64,000 nt of DNA. It comes from Medicago truncatula (taxonomy: Eukaryota; Streptophyta; Magnoliopsida; Fabales; Fabaceae). The translations under genes were made by a program, and so were the position numbers. The notes under the pieces were generated by a model. It saw nothing but the letters and a program-made list of their open reading frames with translations. It had not been told where the DNA came from and ran no database searches. This document shows, piece by piece, positions 1 through 10,983 of this stretch (its first letter is position 1; the number at the start of each line of letters is the position of its first letter). The stretch spans positions 38,870,755 to 38,934,754 of the forward strand of contig NC_053048.1 of assembly GCF_003473485.1 (NCBI RefSeq). Reading direction: 5' to 3'.

Positions 1-1
1 A

Positions 2-499
2 GTTGATCCCATGCCTTTGGCATCAGGATCTCTGCCCTCTGAGGAGGTACAGCTCATGGCCCAAAATGGTCAGAATGTTAACCCATCATCCTCCACCATG
101 GATTCTGTTACAGGTGCTACCAACTTCTTGGTCTCTGACCTTCCTACTCCACCTTTCATTCCTTCATCCACTCCACCACCACCACAAATGAAGACCACCA
201 CAAGAAGCAAACTTCCAAACATGGCTGCTTTATTTGACTCTCTCAACACCTTTGTGTCTGCAAACAGAGAGCAAGCTGAAGCCTCTGGTCCTGCTGAACC
301 TGCTAAGCCTTCAAGAGCAGAGAAGATAGCCTCAAGGGCACTTAGAGTCTCCACCAAGACCCACAAAATTGCTTGTGTGCTGGCTGACTGGACTGTCAAA
401 GTCCATGCTCCTGGTTTGGCCATTCCACCTCCAGTATTTGATGACCCCTCCATCTTTGAAGCAGAACCCTCTTCTGATTCTGGAGACTCCACTCCATGA
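2..499 (+). CDS. C-terminal end of a retroelement ORF (env-like or gag/pol tail), partial
   Basis: The frame is open from the left edge of the window to a TGA at 497-499, giving about 165 residues. The protein is rich in Pro, Ser and Ala, with a Pro-rich stretch (PFIPSSTPPPPQ) and an acidic Ser/Pro tail (EAEPSSDSGDSTP). I see no reverse transcriptase, RNase H or integrase motif. In SIRE-type copia elements an extra ORF of unknown or envelope-like nature lies between pol and the 3' LTR, and the position here fits that. The role is therefore inferred from position only. No intron or host-gene hallmark is visible. Confidence 0.45.
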   Translation, partial: VDPMPLASGSLPSEEVQLMAQNGQNVNPSSSTMDSVTGATNFLVSDLPTPPFIPSSTPPPPQMKTTTRSKLPNMAALFDSLNTFVSANREQAEASGPAEPAKPSRAEKIASRALRVSTKTHKIACVLADWTVKVHAPGLAIPPPVFDDPSIFEAEPSSDSGDSTP

Positions 500-935
500 A
501 TCTTTTCAGAAATCCTCCCTATCCTTTTTGCAGATGACAAAAGGGGGAGAAGCTTTAGGATTCAAAGTCTTTAAGTTTTTTTTAGTTATAGGCCCTAAGT
601 AGGTCTAGGTGATCAATTGATATTGGAATTTATAAATTCCATCTTTTGCTTTTCTTGATCACATGCACTTTGATTTTTTTTGTTTTTGAACCATCTTTTC
701 ATGTAATGTACTTCATGTTATATCAAATGAATGAATATTGAATTTGGTTCAATCTTGCATTTTTTATTATGCAATTGAGGGGGAGCTTTTTAAAGTTCTT
801 AAAAACTCTGCATAATGGATTATAAAAATGAGGGGGAGCATTAAAATAAACTTTTAAGCTCTGTTATTTTTCATATATATAATCAAAATCCTTAATCCTA
901 AATCATAAGTTTATCATCTTCAAAACGGGGGAGAT

Positions 936-2707
936 TGTTGAGGCAAAATCCCTAATTAATTTTAAAGATAATAAACCAATATGATTAAAGAATTAATGGA
1001 CTTTGATTAATTCCTTGGTATTTAACTTGTGCTCTTGAGTGTTTTACTAAGACAGAAACAAGGTTTAAATCATACCAAGAATCAAGAAATCAAAGGACAT
1101 TTGATTTCATGATCTAACACTGAGGTCAGAAAGTTAGATCACAACGTTGCTTGAAGATCAGAATGTTCAAGCAGAGATCAGAAGGTTGTTCTTAAACAAG
1201 CCAAGAGTCTCAAGAACTTTGATCAAAGGTCATGCAAGGCACATGTGACATGGGTATACGTCCAGAAGAGTACATTTGCATGGATCAATCAAGCAATAAA
1301 GGCATATACAAGGGTTATGTCAAAGAAGGCATTCAATGTTCATTTAAGACTATGAACATTGATGTACTAGGAATATTTCACAAAGGAATATCATCCTAGA
1401 TGTTATTATCACTGCTCTTCATTATTGTTTCACTATTAGGATTTGATTGCATCAAATGATAGTCTTACAAATCATCCTAAGTGAAACAGATGGAACATTC
1501 TGATGATCAGAATGTTCAAGCTCAGCTCATGCTTACTTTATGAACAGTACAGTAGGTGAAAAGCAAAAAGCAAAAGCAAAGCAAATCTGTCATCTTCAAC
1601 AAGAGATAGACACGTCTGAGAGTTGGTACTGAACAAGGACAACACAATCTCTCAAAGCATGGGCATGAAGATGCAGAATCCCACTAAATCCTCCTGCACC
1701 GGTTCCAAGACAAAATCTGGGAAAGGAACATTCTGATGTATGAAGAAAAGTCCATACATTGGTTATTGTCCAGAAATTCATATGAAAAGCATATGCATAG
1801 CCCAGAACTTCATGTGTTCATTCATACATGATGAACCCAGATGAAGAACGTGATGAACCCAGATGAAGATCATCATGAACACAACAACATTCTGATGTTC
1901 ATCAGAGATCAGAATGTTTGCCCAGAATTTCAAGTTAAAGCTTGTGGGACCCAGGACACATGGCATAACATCATTGGACACCCTACAACGGCTATATGAG
2001 CCCAAGGACTCTATAAATAGAGGGCTTGGCCTTAGCAAAACTTGCACCATTGCAAAGCATACAAGAAAACAACTCTGATTTTGTTTGAAGCTTTTGCAAA
2101 CTGAAATTGATCAATCTCTAAGTCTTTCATCAACTTAGTGCAAATCAATACTCTTGTTATCTGTAGGATAACCTCTTCTTCTTCTTTCATTGTTTGTTTT
2201 ACAAACACCCAACTTCCATACAAATTGTAACAAAGTCTCATCTAGCTTTTAGAGGTCCTAAAGTGTTAGGTTGAGCAAAGGTTGTAAAATCTAAGTGGTT
2301 AACTTAGCAAGAAGGTGCAAGCCTGCTGAGGCTTAGAGAATACAGGAGTGTAATTGTTCAGGTGAACAAGATTGTAAGGTGCAGGACTTGAGAGGTTATC
2401 TCAAGCATCTTAGTGGAAACTCTCACAGGATTGTGGGGAGTGGACTAGCCCACATTGGGTGAACCACTATAACTCTTTGTGTGTTCTTTCTTTCTTCTCT
2501 ATACTCTTTTATTTACAGTATACACAACACACACTTACACTTATACTTTATTAAGCAATTTTGTTTATGAACTTCAGAACATTCTGAAGTCAGAAAGTTA
2601 ACATAATTCCAAGTAAACAACTTGAGAATCATTTTTAAGTTTCAGGATAATTTTTAAAGAGTCACAATTCAAACCCCCCCTTCCTTGTGACTATTTTATC
2701 TACTTCA
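936..2707 (+). repeat. 3' LTR of the SIRE-like copia element (1772 bp)
   Basis: The LTR starts TGTTGAGGC at 936, immediately after the purine tract CGGGGGAGAT, and is placed to end at CTACTTCA (2707) after a C-rich stretch typical of such LTR ends. It holds a TATA box (2012-2019) and many copies of a short AACATTCTGATG / CATCAGAATGTT motif in both orientations. The second LTR is not in the window, so the right boundary rests on the terminal CA and the family's usual end and could be off by a few bases. Confidence 0.65.
2012..2019 (+). promoter_or_regulatory. TATA box of the LTR promoter
   Basis: TATAAATA lies in the context ACTCTATAAATAGAGGG, about 700 bp before the LTR end. Transcription would start near 2040-2050, making everything upstream U3. 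This is a textbook plant TATA context but no transcript evidence is available. Confidence 0.6.
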
Positions 2708-3325
2708 TCTTTTTTAACAAAAACATTTTTTTTAAAGTGACCTATTATATTTATTTAATGAACCCTAAAATCTAAATCCATTGGCTGTGTCATTACTACA
2801 GGGTGGACACAACCTTCTTGAATATCAACAATGCTAATGTGGTAGAGGAACAAAAGAAAAGATAGCGAGGCATCAAAGTTCTTGAAAGGTTTATTATCCA
2901 ACACACCAACTACATTTCAACAATTCAAGCACCAGATATAAGTTGGCAATAATTTCATTTGACAAAGTTCACCCATGATGGACTCTCAATAATACTCCTT
3001 GCCAATGGCATCCAGCAGCAGCAACTTCCCAAGAAGCAAAGGCTAATTGATTGGTAAGCATAAATACAACAACAACAACAACAAGCAAAGCAAGACAAAG
3101 CTCCCACTCACAGCACTCCAAACAATTCCTTCTGACAAGCAGAAAAGGCTAAAACAACACTTACAATACAAACACACTGCATTTACCTACAGCCCTCCAT
3201 TTTGCACATACAATACATTTGTTGTATAGTTACCACATGAAAATCGTAAACTTTTTTTTTTTTTTTTTACCATAAAATCAAATCTTCATGTCCCTTTTGG
3301 CCAGGCAATTTGCTGCAACGGCTGC
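2708..3325. other. Spacer and probable 3' UTR of the DHHC gene
   Basis: There is no coding frame of note. The 500 bp next to 3326 lie downstream of the minus-strand acyltransferase stop and probably hold its 3' UTR. The stretch includes a CAA-rich run (3066-3085) and a poly-T run (3251-3269). The exact polyadenylation site cannot be fixed from sequence. Confidence 0.5.
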
Positions 3326-6300
3326 TTAAGACTGATCTCGCGTACTACTACTGTTACCTTCACCGGCACGATTTTGCTCCCCAACCCTGGCTGCCAAGGC
3401 TAACACTTCAGGAGACATTTCCCAGCTTCCACTTTTTCTTCCCCAGCTAGATCGCCTAGGATGAACTCCAACACGGTCAACTGCTTCATCTACGGTCGTC
3501 CTAATTTCAGAAGATAACTCGCCATCTTTTATAGTTGCACGATCATTGTTTAATTGACTATCCGACTCATCCATTCCGGCATTCATCTCCCATACTGCTT
3601 TCCTTCCCATTTCTATGTCGTCTCCAGATTTTCCCAAACTTTGGTTCATATATCCTCCACTCACTGATCGAGCTGGTAATGCCGGTTCATTTGGCACCAT
3701 TGCCCTGAATTTGTTCTTTGAGGGGGCTATGCTGATGCAGAATATCTCTTTGAAATTATTCAACACTCCTTTGTTATATGGGTTTGCTCGTCGGTCATAT
3801 CGGTATCTGAAGTTCTCATAAGTAGTCTGCCAGAACAACAGAACATACATCAAGTAATTTGTAGATATATTTGAAAAGCTAGATTAAAATTTAAAGCATG
3901 TGGATTAAAAAAAATCTTACCTGATTTGTACTAATCAGATATAAATGGAAAGCAGTAAGGCCACCAACAAACCACATTGATATGAAGGTGTAAATTATTA
4001 AAACTATGGAGGCTGGGGTTTTGATCATTGCCTTCCAAATATTTGTTTCCTCTGCATCCATAATTTTTCTAATATAGATCCAGCAAAATGCAAAAACATA
4101 TACACAAAGTAGCGTAGTTGTGAAGACGAACATGAAGAAGAAGCGATAGTTACGCTGCATAACAATTGTCCAAGCATTAGCATACATATCAAATAATCAA
4201 GAGTGTCTTGAACTGAAAAGTAATCAGAAGAAAAAATTATGAAGAATTCATTAAAAAGAGAAAATTTGCAAAAGATCCAACTTACCAGCCCAATACACTG
4301 GCCAACCCATGGACAGTGATGATCAAACCGTTCTACACAGTTATTACAGATTGAGCAGTGTGAGCATCGAGGAGGCCTGTAAAGCATGCAAGTATCACAG
4401 TACTTGACCTTGACAACAACACCATTGACCTCAACCTCCTTAATCCGTGGCAACCGCAATTGAGGAGTCTGACCGGCACCAACATCTGCATTATTATCGA
4501 AACCTTCTGGTTCAGGAGGGTGTGCGTTGCGTGGTATTATACCAGGATCTCGACCAGATGTTAACAAAAGAAGAACCAAGTCCTGAAAAGATGTTAGCAT
4601 CAGCATTTGTGTGGAAGGAATATCTTATAGTGTGCATACTGCATAGCAATGGAAAATGGTGAAATAATGCCCCCGCCTTTTCATGATAGGGTCATCACCA
4701 CTAATTACACAATAAAGAAGAGCAAACTGGTGCTGTAAAGCTCTCGTCTAGGCAGGGTCTAGGGAAGGGTCAGATCCATTGTAAGCAGCCATACCTTGCA
4801 TTTGCAAGAGGCTGATTCCAAAACTTGGACCTATGACCTCCTAGACAAACATAGGTTACGCGGCAGCAATTTCAACTTTTGTGCCAAAGCTTCCCTTCAC
4901 CGGTAATTAAGGAATAAAAAATTAATAACTGGAAATGGAACTTCATTTTGCCAACTAGTAAGCCAAACACCAAAATAAAGAATTAGCATGAAACACCAAA
5001 ATTAACCTTTCAAAATAAATTCTTTACATGTACAATTTTAAACTGAAAACAGAGATAAAAATAACATAACCCAATTGTAGCATAACATATCACTTTGCAT
5101 TAGGTAGAGTGAATATCATCGAAGCCAATGTCATTATTAATTTAAAGTATTATCACTTTGCATAACATATCTTCTATTATTTGCTCAATTTAACCCCCTA
5201 AACCCTGTGATTTTATAATTTTCCAGACACATGAGTTAAGTATAAACACTTAGAGTTGCAAAAAAAACTGTTATGCTATTTCTAAAAACAAATACAATCC
5301 AGTTATACAGAAGATATGGCTGAAAGTATGGTCTGTGACCATAAGATCAAGGCTGTTTAACATATTGGACATAAAGTATTCTGAATCAAGGTTAGAAGGA
5401 TTAAACAAGAAGGTAAACAATTAGAACAACCAAAGATGAGGTCAAGAAAATGGAATCTTGTTGGCTGATTGTAGGGAATGAGAAGAGACCAGACAGAACG
5501 TCCAACAGAATTCGCAAGGACATATTTCTGGATAATGGTGGAACGTTTGAGACTGTCAAATTATCCAGGAAGGACACAAGAACATGGCAAGAAGTGTGAA
5601 TCTCAAGGGAGAAGCGAAGGGGGATCACAAATTGAGAGAACCGCAACAGTCTTGGTGGGTACCTGAGCTACCGAATGCAAGGACGTTCTTGGCAGGGAAG
5701 AGGTCTTCAACAGAAATGGAGCTATGGATTTTGAACGTAGCAGCAGAGAGTCCCCTGCTGGAGCCATCTGGCTGTGGCACTCACAACACGTTAGCCGCGG
5801 TTTTGTGGGTGGGTGAATCAAGGAGGTTTGTAGTTTTACAATCGCAAAATCTTTGAGTGGCATCACACTATGGTAGGCAAGCTTCCACCAACAAACCCTG
5901 CACATGGTACAATGACCATGGGAAGTCTCATGACTGAGATGCATGGACAGTGGGTTGTGGTGTCACTCTCAGGAAACATGGTAAAGAGCAGTGTGCTGAA
6001 TTTGGAACAGGGTCTTAGACCCTAGTGAATCAGACACATATGATGGCAAAATGGTCACAAGCCCAAAAAAATTAGAGGAGCTTAACTTTAAATCTGGATG
6101 AATGGTCCACAACAGCTGGATTGACATCAAATCATTTGAACTATAAAGTGTGGTTCAAGGTGAATGTTTAGGGGGAGACTATTGATAGATAACCTTAGTT
6201 TTTTTTTTTTGAAAAAGATAACCTTTGTTAGTTGATTACTTATGGGTTAATTTGGGAGTCAGTTGGGATAAGGGAAATAAGGCAGGCATGTTGCCTATAA

Positions 6301-8589
6301 ATGAGATGACAGATTTAGAGTGCGGGATATTATTCAATTGTAGAGACTTGAGGACCATTAAGGCATTAGGAGAGTTCAGAGTCTCTAACACTGGGAATTC
6401 CATGGAGATTTCAGAGTCTCTATAACACTTTGGGAATTCCACTGTAATCTGAGAATTTTCCCTATTTTCTATAGTCATATCAGTTGATTCCTATCAGAGT
6501 CATATCTTGACTTGTCCATCAAGACACACGCTCAAGCTCAAATGGAAGAATGTACCAAACCAGGCATGCACTTATGTTCTAGTTTCCCCATGTCACTGGA
6601 GCTTGCAAAATTTTCTGTTGCAAGGATGTAAATATCCGTTTATAAATATCAAAAAAGTCATTAACCAAATGAAAAGAATAAATTACACATAATCTATGCA
6701 ACTTCATCTTAGCAATTATAAGGTTTTTGTAACCGGTGCTTCAACCAAAAGCTAGATGTTGACATTTCACCTTTAGAAGTAGAAAAGGACACTTTGGAAA
6801 TTCAAAACTGCCTCATAAATTAACATCCTACATATAGATTGCAATACTCAGGCCATTACATATTGAGTAGGCCTTTTGGTGTATTTGGTGGCGGTTCTTC
6901 AGTCAATGCCCATTGCTTGGAGCATTTTATCTTCATAGGCTTTGGCAAGAAGTGTTTTTTTTTTATGGCAGCATGCTACTATAAAATGTTATCATTTAAA
7001 GTTTCTGATTAAAACTGAATATTCGGTATTCGGATATTTTAGGGGAAACATCTATTGTAGACTTTCTATGGATAAATTGTTCCCATGGCTTCACATTGTT
7101 GTTCCATGGAATTTTTCTAGAGGGCTCCACTCATAATAGCCACAGAGCAGAGGATGTTCATTATCCCTTTCCTGAACAAATTATCACCCTTTCATATAAA
7201 AACGGACAAGGACAAGAACCCGTGCTATGGCATAAGATGACCATGGAATCCACTTACTACTTATGCTTAGGATTGTACAATTGTGTTTGCTGTGTGTATA
7301 GCATATTAGTTTGCAATAGCTACAGCTAGTTTTGTTTTTGTAATTATACCAAAATGAACATGTTAACAGATTAGCTCAATACTAACATATCATCTGTTTC
7401 GTGAGGTTGAAAGCAATGCTTCTCATTCTTCTAATCACCGTGGATTATCAATGCAGTAAACCAAAAAAAAAAAAAAAAAAAAAACTTGTAGCATATAAAG
7501 GTAAAAGACTCACATAAATTGTGAAAATAACTGCAACAGCCATTATGGGTATCCCCCAATGGTCAGAAAAATCATTCAATAGTTTTCTGGCAACAAAGAC
7601 ACAGAAAACTGCGACAGGAGCAACAATGAGTAAAATTGTAAGCCCCAATGATCTCACATCTGGTCCAAATATGAACCTTCCCTGAAGAAAAAATTTCTGC
7701 AAGAAAAAGATGAAAGCAACAAATAAGAATCTCCATATTTATGATAGATCAGAATCACCTATAATCCAAAACATAACTGAGATGGCAGATAAAGACATAA
7801 CAGTGAGTAAAGAAGTGTTTTTTTAATACTGAAGATTCTCTACAGTTTCAAAAAACTGTACAAAACTTTGATCCTTTCCCATCATGTCCAAACTCCAAAG
7901 CAAGTATAGCTTTCAAACTATTTCAGTACGAGTTAAAAGCAACACAACAAAACAGAAAAGCACCTTCAAATATATGAATCATAATAAATCAATTCCTTGG
8001 CTAAGAAATATCAAATATCCATCCATTTCTTTGTAAACATTATTTCTCTTAATCAATACATAAACTCCTTTCAAAACGGTAACACCCCTAACATATGTTA
8101 TGTACACAATACCTATGTAACATCGACACTTCTGATTGAATTGTCTGGTGTCAGACTCGTGTGAGTTTGACACCGACACCGACACCAGACATGTATTTAC
8201 ATTGAATTATGTCATTTTTCTCAAATTTTGATCATTGCGCGTTAGTGTGTCAGTGTTTGTGCTTCATAGCACAATACTGGTATAAAGTAAAAATAATCTC
8301 TCTTACAGTTACACACACAAGTTCAACAAAAGAAAGGCTACTTAAAATTAAAAAGCATATCAAATAATTGCAACAAAAAAATGTGAAAATTTTCGAACTA
8401 TGACAAACCAATAACGAATTGAATAAGCAATTAATAAAAGTAAAAAAGGGTGAATCAAATAACAACAAAAAGAAAACGAAATCCAGAATGAGTGGTACTA
8501 ACATTGCTTCCTTTCCATGCTTGATAAACCCGCAAACCATCGGATCCTGAACCTGGATCAGATCGTTGCGGCGGAGGCACCACGTACAT
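3326..8589 (-). CDS. DHHC-type protein S-acyltransferase (palmitoyltransferase)
   Basis: Five coding exons join in phase: 8503-8589, 7514-7696, 4286-4582, 3921-4154 and 3326-3826, giving 433 aa. The N-terminus MYVVPPPQ and the whole fold match plant DHHC acyltransferases, which move fatty acyl groups from acyl-CoA to cysteines of membrane-associated proteins. Visible in order: two membrane segments (about 37-61 and 76-100), DPG (102-104), the cysteine-rich domain (150-189) with catalytic DHHC at 177-180, two further membrane segments (about 194-217 and 237-262), TTYE (268-271) and the NPYNKGV motif (282-288), then a soluble Ser-rich tail. No key residue is missing. Intron 2 (2931 bp) holds an LTR element remnant; intron 1 (806 bp) holds a GACACC-rich patch near 8160-8190. 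The closest relatives are Arabidopsis PATs sharing the MYVVPPPQ start; I do not assign a number. Confidence 0.95.
5400..6496 (+). mobile_element. LTR-retrotransposon 3' fragment inside intron 2 of the DHHC gene
   Basis: A 314-bp LTR-like unit (6183-6496) begins TGATAG and ends CTATCA, a perfect 6-bp terminal inverted repeat. It is preceded by a purine tract (TTTAGGGGGAGAC, 6168-6180) and contains a TATA-like CTATAAAT (6295-6302). Upstream to about 5400 the sequence differs in texture from the surrounding AT-rich intron but shows only broken frames with no recognisable pol motif. The left LTR was not found, so this looks like a truncated or non-autonomous copy. The left limit is approximate. 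Confidence 0.5.
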
Positions 8590-8897
8590 ACCGCTCAGAG
8601 TTGAACAACCCTCGAAAATTTCAAAGATTCAGCACCCAAAATAGCTCAAAAAGGTGAAAATAAAGGTGAAAACTTAAGGTTGAGAATTGAGAGCCATGAG
8701 TGAATTGGGTGACCCTTTTGAGCAAAGTTTCCGGCGAAGTTGATGGGTTGCGCCGGTGAGACGACAACGCATGAGGGGTTGGTCGGGACAGAACAGAAGG
8801 TGCTACTGCAGTAATAATAATGTAGTAATGTGACTATATAATCTAAAGAGTTTTCTTTTTCCTTTTTTTTCTCTCTTTGTGGTGACTAGTGATTGGG

Positions 8898-8928
<31 letters not shown>

Positions 8929-10557
8929 CTGGTTTTGTACTTTTGTTTGTGTGGAAAAGGCAATTGCAATTTGCAAGGGATTTACTTCACATCACAATAG
9001 TTTTTTTTTTTGGTGTTTTATTTTGTGCAATTTGTACATTTTAATTTGTTTTACAAAAATAAAAACATTTCTTCAAATTGATTTAAAATACATTGGTATA
9101 ATACAAATTTAAAGTTTTTAAAAAGAATAATGATAATCTTCGAACAAACGCAATTTCATATATTAAGAGCATCAAAAAGACAAAGTAGATAGACTTATAA
9201 CCATGACTATATTTATGTCTTTGAATTTGGAATGTTGACGGCATTAAAATCATTTATTGAATTTGCACTTGATCAAAACTAATTTTTCAACGTGAGTAAA
9301 ATAAACAACGCACTAAGACGAAAAATCAAAAACACATCACGCAAAGATGGAAAATCAAAACAAATAATATCGCGCTGAGACGATGAAATCGCAAAAACAA
9401 CGAAAGCGAAAATATGTGGAAATCACTTATCCAACTAAAAGAAAGAAAAACAATATGGAGGTATGATTTTGAATCAAAATTGACTATAAAATTACCCATC
9501 TTTGATAGACCAGAAAAAATGGTGACGGCTAAAGTTTAGAAAAGAGAAAAGAGATAAAGTTTATACAACAATCACACAATTGAAAAGCAGTGATGTAAAG
9601 TTGGTAATGAGAACTATTTTATGGATTTTTTAGAGAGTTTGAGTAATTAAGTTCTTAACAAGCATTTTAATTAAAAAATTATAAATGAGTGATGTGTATG
9701 CGAAAAATTCATTTAAGAATTGATAGTATGCATGTCGAATAATAATATATATATATATGTCGGATTAATTATTTAAATCTCTTAATATGATTTAAATCTT
9801 TAAATAGATTAATATGCTATATAAAACTTTTTAAAATGTTGAATTTAAACTTAACAATATTTAGGTTTCGTCGTAGATGTATTGAATGAAATGTGTGTTG
9901 TCAACATTTCTCAAGTTATAAAACCGAGAGTGAGATACGATCAATGTAAGTAAGGACTCTTATGCAGATCTTTGTCAAAGATTTGAGATGAACATTGTGT
10001 GGCTCTTTCTACTTTATACTCCAACTGAGTTAGATCGCCATCGTTTAACTAACCTGTCCCTCATCACTGTTCTCAATGATCTAGTAGTATCATTTTCTAT
10101 CAATACCATGCCAATGAAAACGAAATTTCATTTAGGTGACTTATAGGCGTTTTTTATTTTGCCATTTTTAGAACAGAAAGAAAAGAAGCATGATTGAATA
10201 GGCATGACTAGCTAAGAAGAAGATCAACATAAAAAGGAAAAAAATAAACAGAATTATCCTTCCATTCAACTACTATTCAATTTTAGGAAATGCAAATGAA
10301 TGTCCTTAAAACAATCGCTAAGAAAATAAATTTAGAAATTTAGTCTTTAAAAGTAGTGTAGTTAACAAGTCAACTTTTTGAAAATGCAAAAAATGTTATT
10401 TCCAATTTAAAATTTTCTTCCCCAAAAACATTTGTTGTTAACGGATGTCCTACAAACATTTTTTAAAGATCTGTAATTAATTAAGAAAATGTTTATAGCA
10501 AAAATTAAATAATTCAATTTCCAATAAATCGAATTCATCAATTTCTATAAAAACTTA
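8590..10557. other. 5' flank of the DHHC gene and AT-rich spacer
   Basis: The first 200-300 bp are the probable 5' UTR and promoter of the minus-strand DHHC gene. The rest is AT-rich spacer with poly-T/poly-A runs, a short AT microsatellite (9749-9758) and no credible coding frame. No element with readable ends was found here. Confidence 0.5.
8902..8925. repeat. GT dinucleotide microsatellite upstream of the DHHC gene
   Basis: An uninterrupted GT run of about 12 units followed by GAGAGAG lies about 310 bp upstream of the DHHC start codon, in its 5' flank. It is likely to vary in length between accessions. Confidence 0.85.
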
Positions 10558-10981
10558 CTACCTCCGTCCCTAATTATAGGACCCTTTTGAAAAAAGGGTT
10601 TATCTAACATGTGCAATATTGCACATGTTAAGGAAACTAAATGTAGCAACTTTGCATTGGAAAACACCAATTATTATTAAAAAGTTATCTATTTAATATA
10701 GAATATACAAGTTTCAAGATAAACTTGCCACTTTAAATTTCTTAACATGTGCAAATTTGCACATGATAGAAAAACCCTTGAAAAAATAACGGGAATTAAG
10801 ATAGTGGATATTTGTATTAAATATGTTTGTAATTACTATTGTTATTACAATTTTATCCTTTAAGAGAGAGTTGGTTTATGTTTTCAACATGTTATTTATT
10901 GTTGATTGAAATAGCAAAGGGGTCTTATAAAAAGGGACAATTTTTTTTTCAAAAGGGTCTTATAATTAGGGACGGAGGTAG
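10558..10981. mobile_element. Stowaway-type MITE with TA target duplication
   Basis: Both ends read CTACCTCCGTCCC and continue as an inverted repeat of about 38 bp. The element is flanked by TA on each side (10556-10557 and 10982-10983), the signature of Tc1/mariner-derived Stowaway elements. The total is 424 bp, but 191 bp of that is a second element plus its duplicated target, so the Stowaway itself was about 233 bp, a normal size for the class. Confidence 0.85.
10596..10777. mobile_element. Mutator-type MITE nested in the Stowaway MITE
   Basis: The 182-bp unit starts GGGTTTATCTAACATGTGCA and ends with the near-perfect inverse, giving terminal inverted repeats of about 40 bp. It is flanked by a perfect 9-bp direct repeat TTGAAAAAA (10587-10595 and 10778-10786), the target size made by Mutator-like transposases. 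Each terminus itself carries a palindrome: a 26-bp perfect one at 10605-10630 and a 20-bp perfect one at 10746-10765. It encodes nothing and would need a transposase in trans. Confidence 0.85.
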
Positions 10982-10983
10982 TA

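Larger units (their letters stand above)
1..2707 (+). mobile_element. 3' end of a SIRE/Maximus-like Ty1/copia retrotransposon
   Basis: The window opens inside the 3' part of an LTR retrotransposon. In order it shows an open frame to 499, about 430 bp of AT-rich non-coding DNA carrying several polypurine runs (541-550, 777-785, 830-838, 926-934), and a long 3' LTR starting TGTTGAGGC at 936 directly after the last purine run. A long LTR, repeated purine tracts and a non-pol ORF before the LTR are typical of the SIRE/Maximus lineage; the lineage call is inference. The 5' part lies outside the window, so the target duplication cannot be tested. The five bases after the LTR are TCTTT (2708-2712). 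Confidence 0.7.

Noticed and set aside
70..540. 156-aa minus-strand frame
   Set aside because: Antisense to the retroelement frame at 2-499; no motif and opposite orientation to the LTR.
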